A stretch of DNA of 64,000 bases from Bifidobacterium samirii (GTDB taxonomy: Bacteria > Actinomycetota > Actinomycetes > Actinomycetales > Bifidobacteriaceae), in NCBI RefSeq assembly GCF_003952945.1, contig NZ_QXGK01000003.1:62001-126000 (forward strand). The letters are read 5' to 3'. The translations under genes and the position numbers were made by a program. Positions 17,101-26,202 of the stretch are shown piece after piece (the first letter of the stretch is position 1; the number at the start of each line of letters is the position of its first letter). The notes beneath the pieces were generated by a model, which was not told where the DNA came from, made no database searches, and saw only the letters and a list, made by a program, of their open reading frames with translations.

Positions 17101-19996
17101 CGATGCCGGACAGCGGTATCTCGATGCGCACCGTACTCCCCGCCCTCGCACGGGCCTCGACGTCATGCGGCTTCGGAGCCGGCTTGCCGGCGGCATCCCG
17201 TTCATGCACATGGAACGTGACGGTGCCGGACGACATCCGGCCCTCGTCGTCTTCGACGGTGTAACGCACCGGGTAATCACCGGCCCGATCGCCGGCACGA
17301 TAGCGGATGGAACCGTCCGCAACGAACGCAAGGCCTCCGACCAGGGCTCCGTCCGTGGCGGAAGCATCGGACAAGGCGAGCCTCCGGTCGTCGCCGGACT
17401 CCATCGACTGCAGCACGTCGACCGATACGGTGCCGCCGCATCGTACGGACACGTCCGCATCCACCGCCCGGGGAGCCGCGGATCCGCCCACGGCCGCGGG
17501 CAGCAGCACGATCGTCCCGTTTGACGACCCGACCTCATTGACGGCCGTATACGGCACCCGGACGGGAGCATCGGGCATGACATCGACCGACAGATGGACC
17601 CGCCGGTGGTCGACGATGCCGACGGAGACCCCCGAACCGGCGTCGGCCTCCACGGCGGCCACGGCCGGCACCCCGCCCGTCGGATCCGTGTCGTTGCCGA
17701 GCGGGTCGACGACGGCGTTCCCGTCCCGATCCAGCACGACCACGTCATCGACGACGACGGGCGCGGACCGTTCGTACACGGCCGGGGCCACATCGACGCG
17801 CACATGGCCCGAAACGGACATTCCGCCCTGCGCTGCCGTATAGCGCACATCGTAGGTGCCGGAATCCTGCGCGGAAAACGACAACGCCATCCCCGCGTCC
17901 AATGCCACGGAGGCGGCCGGCGACACGGACACGTCGACGAGCCGTACGGGATCGGCCGACGTGCCATGGACGCTGTCGGTCAGATCGACATGCACGGTGT
18001 CGCCCGGCACGGCCCTCACTGAGAGCGGATCGGTCGTCGGGCGCAGCGTGCCGGCGGCCCGCACCGACACGTACGCCGTGGCCGCGCACAGGTCGCTGCC
18101 GTCGGATGCGATCAGCTCGACGCCGACGCGTTCGGCTTCGACCGTGCCGGCCTCGATCGTCAACAGCCCGTCACTGCGATGCGTCACGGTCAGGTCGGAG
18201 CCGGCCTCCGGCGAGGCGGCGACGAGCATCAGCGGATCGCCATCGGGGTCGGAGAACGCCTCCAGCGCATTCCATTCGACCGAAGCCCCCTGCTCGAGCT
18301 CATGCTCCGATACCGTCGCCGACCGTTGCGGCGCATGATTGCCGTCACCCGCAACGACCGTCACCGAGACCCGCGCCGACGATGCGTGTCCGGCACCGTC
18401 CTCGACCTCGTACGAGAACGACCTCGCTCCGGGACTCACTCCGGTCGCATCGACCTGCAGATACCGTCCGTCAAGCACCGGCGTCACCCGGATCCCGGAA
18501 CCCTGCACGGCTCCCACCGCAGCGATGGACAGCGCGGAGCATCCGGTCTGTTCGTCGTTGGCCAGCACGTCGATCAGCCGCGAGCGGCCGCTCCTCACCC
18601 CGAACGCATCGTCGTTGGCCAGCACGCCATCCGCATCCGGCGTGCACTCCGACGCGGGAACCGGGACATCATCGGACCGCCGCTCGTCGGAAGCCTCCTC
18701 CACGTCGTCGGGAAACAGACCTCCCCACCGGACGTCAAGCGGCTCCGCCCGATCCGACGGCGCCCAGACATCGCCGAAGGCCGCATCGTTGAGCAGCACC
18801 CGCCGATGATTGACCCGGAATCTGAGATCGGAGGATGCGGACACCGATGCCAGCGTCACAAAACCTCCTCCGGCGTCGGCGGCAGCGTCACTGGAGGCGA
18901 TACCTGCCTCTCCTGCACCGTCGATCGCGGCATCCACGTCGCCGGCAGCCACCGTGGCGTTCCGGGAACGGCCCCCATCCGGAAAACCAGGCGAGCACAC
19001 TGCGAGATAGTTGCGCTCGGCCCGTCCCCACGCGGCATGGACGCACCCGCCGGACGACACCGGGCGGGCCGGCTCTCCGTCGGCATGCGCCTCGAAGACG
19101 AGCATTCCCGCATCCCCGCCGGAACCGGACAGATCGGCCGTGACCAGCCGATCCCGTCCGACGGCCGCCACCCACGGCCCTTGGGCGCCGTCGGCATCGG
19201 GCGCCTGCAAGGTCAGCCGTTCACGCACCCCGGTATCGACCGAGCCCGAAGGCCAGCGGATGACGCCGTCCGCGACGACGACCGGCGTCGAACCGACCAC
19301 CGTGACATCATCGACCTCGAATCGATCCCCTTCGCCGAACGAGGCCACGGCCGTCGCCGGACCGCCCCCATCCGCATCCAGACACAGCACGGTGCCGTCC
19401 TCGGGCCGATACCCGTAGACGAGACCGTCATGACCGACCGCGACGAATCCATCCGCACCCACCGTCATATCCGCCGGGCGGGAGTCGGGCGACCATGCTC
19501 CGAACTCGGAAGCGGGAAACGCCCACACCGATCCGTTCCCGGTCTCGACCAGGGCTACAGACGCTCCGCCGATCTTCACATCGAACCCGGAACCGGTCTC
19601 GACCGAAGCCGTGACCTCGGCGCTCGCCGGGTCGACGCTCTGGACGAGCCCGTCCCCGACAAGCAGGGTGAGATCCCCATGCTGCACGACATCGAAATCA
19701 CCCTCGGGAGCCGGCAGCGACACGTCGGGCTGACCGGCCGCCGCGTTGAACCGCACCGCCTGCCGGTGCGCATCCGAAGTGATCCACACCGTCCCGTCGT
19801 CGAACCGGACATCGCCCCCGGACACCGCCTGAGCGCGCAACGCGCCCATGACGATGGACGCCAGCAGCGCCGCCGCCAGCAGTACAGCCACGCCTCGATC
19901 CCGGCGACCTCGGCTCCCGGTCTCCGGTCGGCGGCAGCCGGAGGTGCCGTCGCGCGCTCCGGACCGGTTCCTTCCCAGTGGACCCATGATGGTCAT
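14186..19996 (-). CDS. fn3: Giant membrane-anchored Ig-like/fibronectin III surface protein
   Basis: This 1936-aa protein has a basic N-terminus and a single membrane segment (about residues 36-58), so nearly all of it should be outside the cell. Residues of about 60-370 look like a beta-propeller, with repeated G-x-V and DG-containing strands. From about 440 to 1530 there is a series of Ig/cadherin-like beta domains, many with motifs such as VLANDE, DGxGH and DxDGDD that recall the tandem 'D-x-D' repeat families. Two clear fibronectin III domains follow at about 1535-1720 (LSWIPGADNGAPIVEYEV, GTTYAFTVRARNAVGWS), with a possible third near 1800-1870. The C-terminus is Arg-rich. No LPXTG sorting signal is seen. 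The locus matches the bifidobacterial PFNA cluster, whose FN3 protein has been proposed to bind host cytokine; that role is not visible in the sequence. Both ends overlap neighbours by 4 bp. Confidence 0.85.
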   Translation of the reverse strand: MTIMGPLGRNRSGARDGTSGCRRPETGSRGRRDRGVAVLLAAALLASIVMGALRAQAVSGGDVRFDDGTVWITSDAHRQAVRFNAAAGQPDVSLPAPEGDFDVVQHGDLTLLVGDGLVQSVDPASAEVTASVETGSGFDVKIGGASVALVETGNGSVWAFPASEFGAWSPDSRPADMTVGADGFVAVGHDGLVYGYRPEDGTVLCLDADGGGPATAVASFGEGDRFEVDDVTVVGSTPVVVADGVIRWPSGSVDTGVRERLTLQAPDADGAQGPWVAAVGRDRLVTADLSGSGGDAGMLVFEAHADGEPARPVSSGGCVHAAWGRAERNYLAVCSPGFPDGGRSRNATVAAGDVDAAIDGAGEAGIASSDAAADAGGGFVTLASVSASSDLRFRVNHRRVLLNDAAFGDVWAPSDRAEPLDVRWGGLFPDDVEEASDERRSDDVPVPASECTPDADGVLANDDAFGVRSGRSRLIDVLANDEQTGCSALSIAAVGAVQGSGIRVTPVLDGRYLQVDATGVSPGARSFSYEVEDGAGHASSARVSVTVVAGDGNHAPQRSATVSEHELEQGASVEWNALEAFSDPDGDPLMLVAASPEAGSDLTVTHRSDGLLTIEAGTVEAERVGVELIASDGSDLCAATAYVSVRAAGTLRPTTDPLSVRAVPGDTVHVDLTDSVHGTSADPVRLVDVSVSPAASVALDAGMALSFSAQDSGTYDVRYTAAQGGMSVSGHVRVDVAPAVYERSAPVVVDDVVVLDRDGNAVVDPLGNDTDPTGGVPAVAAVEADAGSGVSVGIVDHRRVHLSVDVMPDAPVRVPYTAVNEVGSSNGTIVLLPAAVGGSAAPRAVDADVSVRCGGTVSVDVLQSMESGDDRRLALSDASATDGALVGGLAFVADGSIRYRAGDRAGDYPVRYTVEDDEGRMSSGTVTFHVHERDAAGKPAPKPHDVEARARAGSTVRIEIPLSGIDADGDDVILLGLGHLAPTLGRVTEIGSDWLTYEAYPDSSGTDTFAYAVEDWTGRRAQATVRVGVFVSDRSGGVHARDDAVAVRPGTRMTVPVLDNDIAGDGSTLMLSGAESEDLPSVSVESGAVSFTAPDRECVSYITYTARDEAGFSDTALLRVETDADAPPPSPTASDHRVPASDTVDRRSVDVDVSALVTSPSGDIADLVLSVPDEVASIASADSTDGRHVVSIVLGDEPTAVPYTVTDGGTGMAASAFLQVPAYGVFPPARRPQAPTLVVDAGDTLLIDIADQVRVGPGKRARIDSPDSVSSTRNDADPYVDDHTLRFTAPRGYAGPASVTFTAVDGSAGGDAIVSSAVITLPITVIDDGTPAPVFSAPVIEVCTGEDPKTVDLSALTRSTSSASDDSTYVYEGGSVTGTVTSSLSRDGLLSVEAAQDAGAGSLVSIPFSIRYDGGVLRTGVTVRVTQSARPFARIGTRTVTVSAGEDATVDVLADSYNPFPETPLHVVGCTADAPARFAVSCDGTTVSVHAVSGLGATTGMIRVDVQDATRSRQRQVTATITVKVIDRPAAPLMGVTAVQASDGAVELSWIPGADNGAPIVEYEVRWTTGARSCAPADGCRIDGLVNGTTYAFTVRARNAVGWSDDSAVVTAVPDRVPPPPASVTVTGGYRSVHVAWAMPDYAGSRPDRYTVTLTLSTGYTRTLDVDGPSTDFPLPQDAVTDGCTASATVRAANARGIGPPAASARSASPWSDPDPMTLELRQDGGSVTATVIVGDLRNAGCRSVSIDGVDVPCDAPAVTWTLDESDYGIESAVTATMIFRSEGIASASATRSIVPVYDVRPPASASIQCRTERCIVRWAPSGLHDGFVVKYGGTEHTVPSGTTDMSFDAAPGGLWLQASVAQTFRSRTGPYLDAEPQTAPASHGPDASVAALPLLWVPASAGDSRPAALHLPAPQRRSRRRARHQSAVIRERSRP

Positions 19997-21651
19997 GATG
20001 ATTCCCCTTCACGCACGTCCCCCCGCGCATGACTGTCGTCATTCGCCTCGGCGGCGACGCATGCGATGGCGGGAACCGACGACATCAGGCCGCCTTCCCG
20101 GACCAGATCGACCCGGATGCAGGTGCCGATCCCGTCGGCGAGCGTGACGGACGCCCGTTCCCGGTCGGTGAGGTCCGCCGCCGCAAGCGCCGCACCCGAC
20201 CCGTCCACCGGACGCCATGCGTAGGCGTCGCCGGGCCGTGGATCGGGGTTCGTCCAAGTGAACGTGACGGTTCCGTTCTCCTCCCGGCCCGAGAGGCCGG
20301 CCACCGGCGGCACGTATCCGACCGCCGCAGACGGGGCATCCGCCAAGCCTCCGGCGTCAGTCGAACCTTCGGAAGCCACCCGTTGCACGGACAACGTCGG
20401 GGATCCGGCGGACGGCGAGGCCACAGGCGGCGGGACGGAACCCGAGACCAGCGCGACGGCGGTCGGCAGGACGGCGGCGCACGCGAACACCGTGACGGGA
20501 ACGGTCCTGACGGCACGACCGTCCCGACTGCGGGCCGGTGCCGATGCGGATGCATTCCGATGGAATGCCGTACCGGCAGCGGACGGCATCGGTGCGGCCA
20601 TATGCCGGCACGCCGCCGCGCCGTCCTCGATGCCGGGCTGCCCGGACGAACGGCCATTCCCGGACGCCGTCCGATCGTCCCGCACCCGCACGAGCGCCCG
20701 CCGGAACTCCATGGCGGACCGGCAGCGCTCATCCGGATCGACGGCCAACGCCCGGACCAGCACCCGTGCAAGAGGCTCCGGCACCTCGTCCGGCATCGGC
20801 GGAACACGGCCGCCGGCGGCGGGGGACGATCCTCCGCCCGGGATTGAAGCGACGGGCCCAGGCGGCGGCATCCCGGCGAGCAGCCCGTACAGCGTGGCCG
20901 CCAGCGCATACACATCCGAGGCCTCCGTGCCCCCGGAACGGCCGGAAAGCACTTCCGGCGCCGCCCACGGACGTGAATGGCCGGTGGCCACGGACGGACG
21001 ATAGACGTCTGCGGCCACGTCGAAATCGGACAGCGCCGGCAAGCCGTCGGCCATGACCAACACGTTCGCCGGCTTGACATCCCGATGGAGTATGCCGGCG
21101 CGATGCGCCGCGCACAGCGCTCCCGCAAGCCGGATGCCGAGGTCGATCACCTCATCCGCCGCCATCGGCCCAAGCATCATGCGCTCGCGGTACGAGCCTG
21201 AGGGCGCATAGGCGAGCACGAGACCGGGTGCGCCGCCCTCCAGCTCGATGGTCGAGAGCAACGGCAGCACGAACGGCTGGCCGGCAAGGCGACTCAGCGC
21301 ATCGGCCTCGCCCCGCAGCCGCCGCCGCGCATGCGCGTCATGAGGATCGGACGGAATCTTGAGCGCGACCCGCTCGCCGGTGGCCGGATCGCGGTACAGA
21401 TGCACGGTCGCCGTGGACCCCGACCCGATGGTGCGGACGAACACGTAGCCGGGCAGCCCGGGAATCCTCGTCGGCGGCGCGCCGATTGCGGCCGGGGCCT
21501 TCGCCGGGGACCGGGCGGGGACCGTCACGGCATCGCCGGCGGAGGGGGTGTCGGAGAGCATGACGGACGGATTGCCGGAACCGGCATCGTCGACGGATGC
21601 GATGAAGGCGCAGTCGCTCGCGTACGCGAATCGTGGGGGATTGCAAGCCAT
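19993..21651 (-). CDS. pkb2: Transmembrane Ser/Thr protein kinase (Pkb2-like), first gene of PFNA-type cluster
   Basis: This 552-aa eukaryotic-like kinase has a glycine loop IGSGSTATVHL (residues 75-85), catalytic Lys98 in VALKI, HRDVKPAN at 189-196 and APEV at 231-234. The magnesium motif reads DFD (209-211) instead of DFG. The metal-binding Asp is kept but the Gly is replaced. After the kinase domain there is a linker, one membrane segment (about 383-403) and a Pro/Ser-rich stretch. The extracellular C-terminal domain has FN3-like strands (TVTFTWTNPDPRPGDAY) and two cysteines. The start ATG 21651 has AAAGGGA 5 nt upstream. It is the 5' gene of five minus-strand genes linked by 4- to 16-bp overlaps, so it probably senses something at the surface and phosphorylates cluster partners. 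No PP2C phosphatase is encoded in this window. Confidence 0.88.
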   Translation of the reverse strand: MACNPPRFAYASDCAFIASVDDAGSGNPSVMLSDTPSAGDAVTVPARSPAKAPAAIGAPPTRIPGLPGYVFVRTIGSGSTATVHLYRDPATGERVALKIPSDPHDAHARRRLRGEADALSRLAGQPFVLPLLSTIELEGGAPGLVLAYAPSGSYRERMMLGPMAADEVIDLGIRLAGALCAAHRAGILHRDVKPANVLVMADGLPALSDFDVAADVYRPSVATGHSRPWAAPEVLSGRSGGTEASDVYALAATLYGLLAGMPPPGPVASIPGGGSSPAAGGRVPPMPDEVPEPLARVLVRALAVDPDERCRSAMEFRRALVRVRDDRTASGNGRSSGQPGIEDGAAACRHMAAPMPSAAGTAFHRNASASAPARSRDGRAVRTVPVTVFACAAVLPTAVALVSGSVPPPVASPSAGSPTLSVQRVASEGSTDAGGLADAPSAAVGYVPPVAGLSGREENGTVTFTWTNPDPRPGDAYAWRPVDGSGAALAAADLTDRERASVTLADGIGTCIRVDLVREGGLMSSVPAIACVAAEANDDSHARGDVREGESS

Positions 21652-22032
21652 ACCGGTCCCTTTCGCTCATGATGGGGGCGCCATCGTCGGTGCCATTCCG
21701 GTATGTCTCTCGCCATTCATTGATAACCTGCGGAGCGGACGCGCCGGATCCGGTACACGGCCCGTCCGCAGCATCCCCGCGCCGTCGCCCGGCGTGTCGC
21801 ACGGTCATCCTCATCACCCAGGACCGAGCCGGCGAGGACGGGCGAATGCCGGACCGGGCGGCGACCCGGAGGCGATCCGATGGGATGGTGAACGGTCGGC
21901 CTCACCGAGGACGGCATACTATCGCGACGCGCCGGGAGTCGGCGGCAGGATTGAGCGGAGAGCAGGGCTGACGTGCTCCCGGGGGACGGTAGGAATCTGC
22001 CGGACCCCGAAACGGGCGTTAGTCTGGAATGC
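21652..22032. promoter_or_regulatory. Divergent intergenic region between the kinase cluster and adnAB
   Basis: This gap of about 380 bp carries no convincing gene. It must hold promoters for both operons. On the plus strand there are two candidate -10 boxes, TACTAT (21917-21922) and TAGTCT (22020-22025). The first would give a short leader to a GTG at 21973 preceded by a GCAGGG sequence. The second lies 7 nt before ATG 22033 and would give a leaderless message. No clear -35 is visible for either, and I see no convincing minus-strand promoter. Confidence 0.4.
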
Positions 22033-25000
22033 ATGACTGGACACATCGAAGACGGACGGGCGGCGGCGCCGGGTCAGGCCGAGGGGACGGGCCTGCCGGT
22101 CGCCGGTGCCCGCGGGGGCGGACGAGCCGATACGCTGCTGGTCGTCGGCGGGCCGGGAGCGGGCAAGACGACGTTCGCGCTCGGCGAGCTGATCCGAGGC
22201 CTTCGCGAGTCGGGCGACCACGGTGCGGTGATGGCCGTGTCGGGACGTCAGTCCGCGGACCGTCTGGCCGATCGCGTGATACGGGAGATCGGCCCGATGT
22301 CGCAGGCGCGTCCGGTCACCACGCTGTCGGCGATCGCCTTCCGGCTGATCACCGCGCTCCGGGAACGCGACGGATCGACGCCGCCGAAACTGCTCAACGG
22401 CGCCGAACAGGACGCGCTGCTGCGGCAGGTGACGGCCGTGCACGTGGGTCATGTGCGCGCCGGCGATCCCTGCCCGACATGCGCGCTGCTGCGCGAGTAC
22501 TTCTCGACCGACGACTGGCAGAGCGTGGTCGCCGCGGACGGCGGCGACGACCGGATCCGCGGGGTGAACGAATCGTTCGTCATGCAGCTGCGCGACATGC
22601 TGGCCCGCATGGACGAGCTGGGCGCCGGCGAGGCGAAGGAGGGGACGATCCTCGCCGCGCTGTCGCACTGGTCGCCGCGCGTGGAGCGGCTGCACGTCCA
22701 GTGGCGGCTGGCGTTCGCGCTGCGCCGCGAATACGCGCAGCGGGTGAAGTCGGCCTACCCGAACGAATACCGTCTCGACACGTCGCGGCTGCTGGTCGAA
22801 GGCACGGACGCGGCGTACGGTCTCGATGCCGCGGCCCTGCCCCGTCTGGTGGTCGTCGACGACTTCCAGGACCTGACGCTCGCCGGGCTGGCGTTCCTGA
22901 CCGCGTTGCACGAGCGGGGCGTGCGGCTCGTCCTGGCCGGCAATCCGGACGAATCGGTCCAGTCGTTCCGCGGCTCCTACCCGGAATACCTGTTCGACCA
23001 GGCCCGTGTGCGATTGGGCGCCGAAACGGTGCGTCTCGACGGGGCCGGCTCCGATACCGGCGACGCGGACAAGGAGTACGGCTACCGCGACGTGGTCGCC
23101 TCGCGCATCTCGCTGTCGATCGCCGCGCCCGGCGACGACGACACGGCCCGCCCTCGCCGCGCCGGCAAACTGCCCGCGCTGCCCGGCTCGTACCCGATCC
23201 GCCGTCTCGACGACGACGATCCGGCGATGCGCCGCGGCGGCGTGGACACGATGCTCTACCGCAGCGACGCCGAGGAGCTCGACGACGTGACGTGGCGCAT
23301 CAAACGCGCCCATCTGGCGGACGGCGTCGCCTGGAACGACATGGCGCTCATCGCGCACGACAACGACACGGTGCGGCGGTTCGGCGACCGTCTGCGCCGT
23401 GACGGCGTGCCGGTGCGCTACTCGTCGGTGACGCGCGCGCTGCGCGACGAGCCGTTCGTCCAAGGGCTGTTCGCCCTGCTGGAACTGGCACGCCTGCGCC
23501 AGAAGGGGATGGGCGGGGTCTCGGACATGGCGATGGGACTGTCCGGACTGGCGGCGTTCGTGCGTTCCCGCGCGGTGGCGTTCCTGACGAGCCCGCTGAT
23601 CGACGTGGGAGGCGACCGGGACCACGCCGGCCGTCCGGTCCGCCTGTCGACGGTCGAATCCGCGATGTCCTCGCTCGGCGCATTGGCCGATGTCGTACGG
23701 CTGCGGGAGGACTCGGCCGACGGCCCGTCGGACGACGACGGGCGGCGTTCGGTTGCGGAGGCGGACTCGTCCGAAGGGCCGCTGACACAGCTGGTCCGAT
23801 CCTGGGAGGTGTTGCGGGACCGGCTTGCCGCCGCATGCGACGGCGGCGCCGCCACCGGTCTGACGACCGACGATTCGCTGGTCGACCCCGGTTCCGCGGA
23901 CGACGTGCCGTTCGGCGGAGCCGCGCTGTACCTGATGCTCGCATTCGGCGACGCCGATGAAGCCGACGACGTGCTGGCCTCCATCCAGTCGGTGTGCGGC
24001 CGGGACCCGCATGCCGAGGCGTTCGCCCGGATGTGGAATCTGACGTCCCGCCTGGCTTCGGCATTGTCGTCGCTGCCGTCGGACGAGGCGCAGTACGCGC
24101 TCTGGGCGGCGTGGGACGAGTGCGGTGTGGCCTCCCGATGGCAGCGCGAGGCGTTGGAGAACACCGACGCCGGACGTGCCGCCAACGACCGTCTCGACAC
24201 GGCGATGCGCCTGTTCGCCTACGCGGCCGGATCGGCGCAGACGCACGACATCGAAGGCTTCATGGCCCAGATCCGTTCGATGCGCATCGAAGCCGACTCG
24301 CTCGCCAAGACCGCGCCGATCGACCAGGCGGTGACGCTCACCACGCCCGCGGGCGCGGCGGGCGAACGATGGCCGCTGGTGTGGATGCCCGCCGTCCAGC
24401 AGGGCGTATGGCCCAACCTCGCCGCCCGCAACACCATGTTCGGCGGCGAGGACCTGGCCGATGTGATGCTCACCGGCGCGTTGAGCGACGAGGCCGCCCC
24501 CGGCGACCCGCAGCTCGAAGCGGTGCTGGCCAGCGAACAGAAGAGCCTGCTGGTGGCGGTGACGCGCGCCACGCGCCACCTGTCGGTCAGCGCCGCGTAC
24601 AGCGACGACCTGACCCCCTCCGACTTCCTGTACGCCTACCTGCCCGAACGCTTCGACCGCGCCGCGCACGCCGATCCGGAACGCCGCGGATACACCGAAC
24701 CCGGCATGACCGACCGGTTCCACGGTCTGGACGCCACGCCGCGCGGCTTGGTCACCGCCGCCCGCGTGACGATGGCGGCCACCGGAAGCACGCCGGCGGA
24801 CGCGCACGACGCCGCCGACGCGCTGCACCTGCTCGCCGACCACGGCGTCGCCGCAGCGGATCGCGCGACATGGCCGTTCATGGGGACGGCCGACGATGCC
24901 GCAGCACAGCCGGCACAACCGGCACCGTCGGTGCAACGGACAGCGTCGGACGGGAAGGACGACCGTCCGTCTCCGTCCGACGGAGACCAGACGACACGCC

Positions 25001-26202
25001 CCACGGTCACGCTCTCGCCGTCCGGCGTGGACGGCATCTGGGCGTGCCCGGTGTGCTGGCTGATGGAGCACCGCTTCACCGGCCCCACCGTCAGCGGCCT
25101 GTCCGCATCGTTCGGCACCCTGATCCACGCCGTCGCCCAACAGGCCAGCGAGGAGGGCCTCGACCTGCCCGGCGCCATGGGCGACGTGGGCGACGACGAG
25201 GCGCGCATCGAGGCGATAACCGACCGGATGAGCGCCATCTACCGCGAGCTGCGCGGCGGCAACGACCCATCCGACCCGAAACGCCACTACGAGACGATGC
25301 TCCAGGACGCCACCGCACGGGAACGCCTCCGGAACATCGCCTCCTACTTCGTCACCTCGAACGGGCCCGACTATCCGACCGGCAACACGAAGCACTTCCG
25401 GGTCGGCACGCTCGAATCGGCCGAATGCGAACGCGACATCGACGCGATGTTCGGCCTCGACGACATCGTCGCCGCCTACAACGCGATGGACGGCGTACCT
25501 CCCGTCACCCGAGGCGAACTGACGGCCATCATGGGCATGCTCGTCGGAGGATGGCCCGAAGGCATGGACGAGGGCATCCTCGTACGGCTCAACGGCCGCA
25601 TGGACCGCCTGGAACACCGGCACACCGCGGACGGCGGGGAGACGATCCGCCTGATCGACTACAAGACCGGCTCCATGCCGGGAACCAAGCAGATCGTCAA
25701 CGACCTGCAGCTCGTGTGCTACCAGATGGCGCTCGCGTTCCCCGGCGGAAGACGGTCCGCTCCGGGGCCGCAATGCCCCGTCCCGGTGGCGCAGAGCGCG
25801 CTGTTCCACGTCTCCGCCAAGGGCGCGCCGGCCGACAGCTTCGGCGCGGAAGGCCTGCACCAGCCTCCGCTGTTCGTCGACGGGCATCTCAACGACACGG
25901 CGTACCGGCCGCGCTTCCACTATCCGAAACCCGAGGCGTTGCTGGACGTGCCCGACCTGCCCGCACAGGCGCCGCAGGGCGTGGGCGAGGACACATGGCG
26001 GGGACTGCTGGAGCTGCGAGGCACCCAGGCCGTATGGGCGCTGACCATGGTCTCGCGCGTCTTCTACGCCGCGGCGGCCTGCCGCAGCACCCGCTTCGCG
26101 GCACGTCCCCAGCCCTACCACGTCAGGAAATGCCGCAGGAAGGACGTATGCCCGGCATGCGCGGGACAGGTGGACACCGTATTCGAAACGAGGCAGGCAT
26201 GA
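22033..26202 (+). CDS. adnA: AdnA-like helicase-nuclease subunit (UvrD-type motor plus RecB-type nuclease)
   Basis: This is a large SF1 helicase fused to a PD-(D/E)XK nuclease, likely the AdnA partner of an actinobacterial AdnAB complex that resects double-strand breaks. Walker A (GGPGAGKTT) is at residues 39-47 and motif II (VVVDDFQDL) near 274-282. Motif II has Asp where most relatives have Glu. The C-terminal nuclease domain has CPVCW near residue 1009, the catalytic IRLIDYKTG near 1205-1213 and a terminal C-x(6)-C-x2-C set (KCRRKDVCPAC), consistent with an iron-sulphur-stabilised nuclease. At about 1390 residues it is longer than the mycobacterial protein. The start is uncertain: ATG 22033 or GTG 21973, which would add 20 residues. 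The stop overlaps the start of adnB by 4 bp. Gene order matches AdnA then AdnB in mycobacteria. Confidence 0.82.
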   Translation: MTGHIEDGRAAAPGQAEGTGLPVAGARGGGRADTLLVVGGPGAGKTTFALGELIRGLRESGDHGAVMAVSGRQSADRLADRVIREIGPMSQARPVTTLSAIAFRLITALRERDGSTPPKLLNGAEQDALLRQVTAVHVGHVRAGDPCPTCALLREYFSTDDWQSVVAADGGDDRIRGVNESFVMQLRDMLARMDELGAGEAKEGTILAALSHWSPRVERLHVQWRLAFALRREYAQRVKSAYPNEYRLDTSRLLVEGTDAAYGLDAAALPRLVVVDDFQDLTLAGLAFLTALHERGVRLVLAGNPDESVQSFRGSYPEYLFDQARVRLGAETVRLDGAGSDTGDADKEYGYRDVVASRISLSIAAPGDDDTARPRRAGKLPALPGSYPIRRLDDDDPAMRRGGVDTMLYRSDAEELDDVTWRIKRAHLADGVAWNDMALIAHDNDTVRRFGDRLRRDGVPVRYSSVTRALRDEPFVQGLFALLELARLRQKGMGGVSDMAMGLSGLAAFVRSRAVAFLTSPLIDVGGDRDHAGRPVRLSTVESAMSSLGALADVVRLREDSADGPSDDDGRRSVAEADSSEGPLTQLVRSWEVLRDRLAAACDGGAATGLTTDDSLVDPGSADDVPFGGAALYLMLAFGDADEADDVLASIQSVCGRDPHAEAFARMWNLTSRLASALSSLPSDEAQYALWAAWDECGVASRWQREALENTDAGRAANDRLDTAMRLFAYAAGSAQTHDIEGFMAQIRSMRIEADSLAKTAPIDQAVTLTTPAGAAGERWPLVWMPAVQQGVWPNLAARNTMFGGEDLADVMLTGALSDEAAPGDPQLEAVLASEQKSLLVAVTRATRHLSVSAAYSDDLTPSDFLYAYLPERFDRAAHADPERRGYTEPGMTDRFHGLDATPRGLVTAARVTMAATGSTPADAHDAADALHLLADHGVAAADRATWPFMGTADDAAAQPAQPAPSVQRTASDGKDDRPSPSDGDQTTRPTVTLSPSGVDGIWACPVCWLMEHRFTGPTVSGLSASFGTLIHAVAQQASEEGLDLPGAMGDVGDDEARIEAITDRMSAIYRELRGGNDPSDPKRHYETMLQDATARERLRNIASYFVTSNGPDYPTGNTKHFRVGTLESAECERDIDAMFGLDDIVAAYNAMDGVPPVTRGELTAIMGMLVGGWPEGMDEGILVRLNGRMDRLEHRHTADGGETIRLIDYKTGSMPGTKQIVNDLQLVCYQMALAFPGGRRSAPGPQCPVPVAQSALFHVSAKGAPADSFGAEGLHQPPLFVDGHLNDTAYRPRFHYPKPEALLDVPDLPAQAPQGVGEDTWRGLLELRGTQAVWALTMVSRVFYAAAACRSTRFAARPQPYHVRKCRRKDVCPACAGQVDTVFETRQA

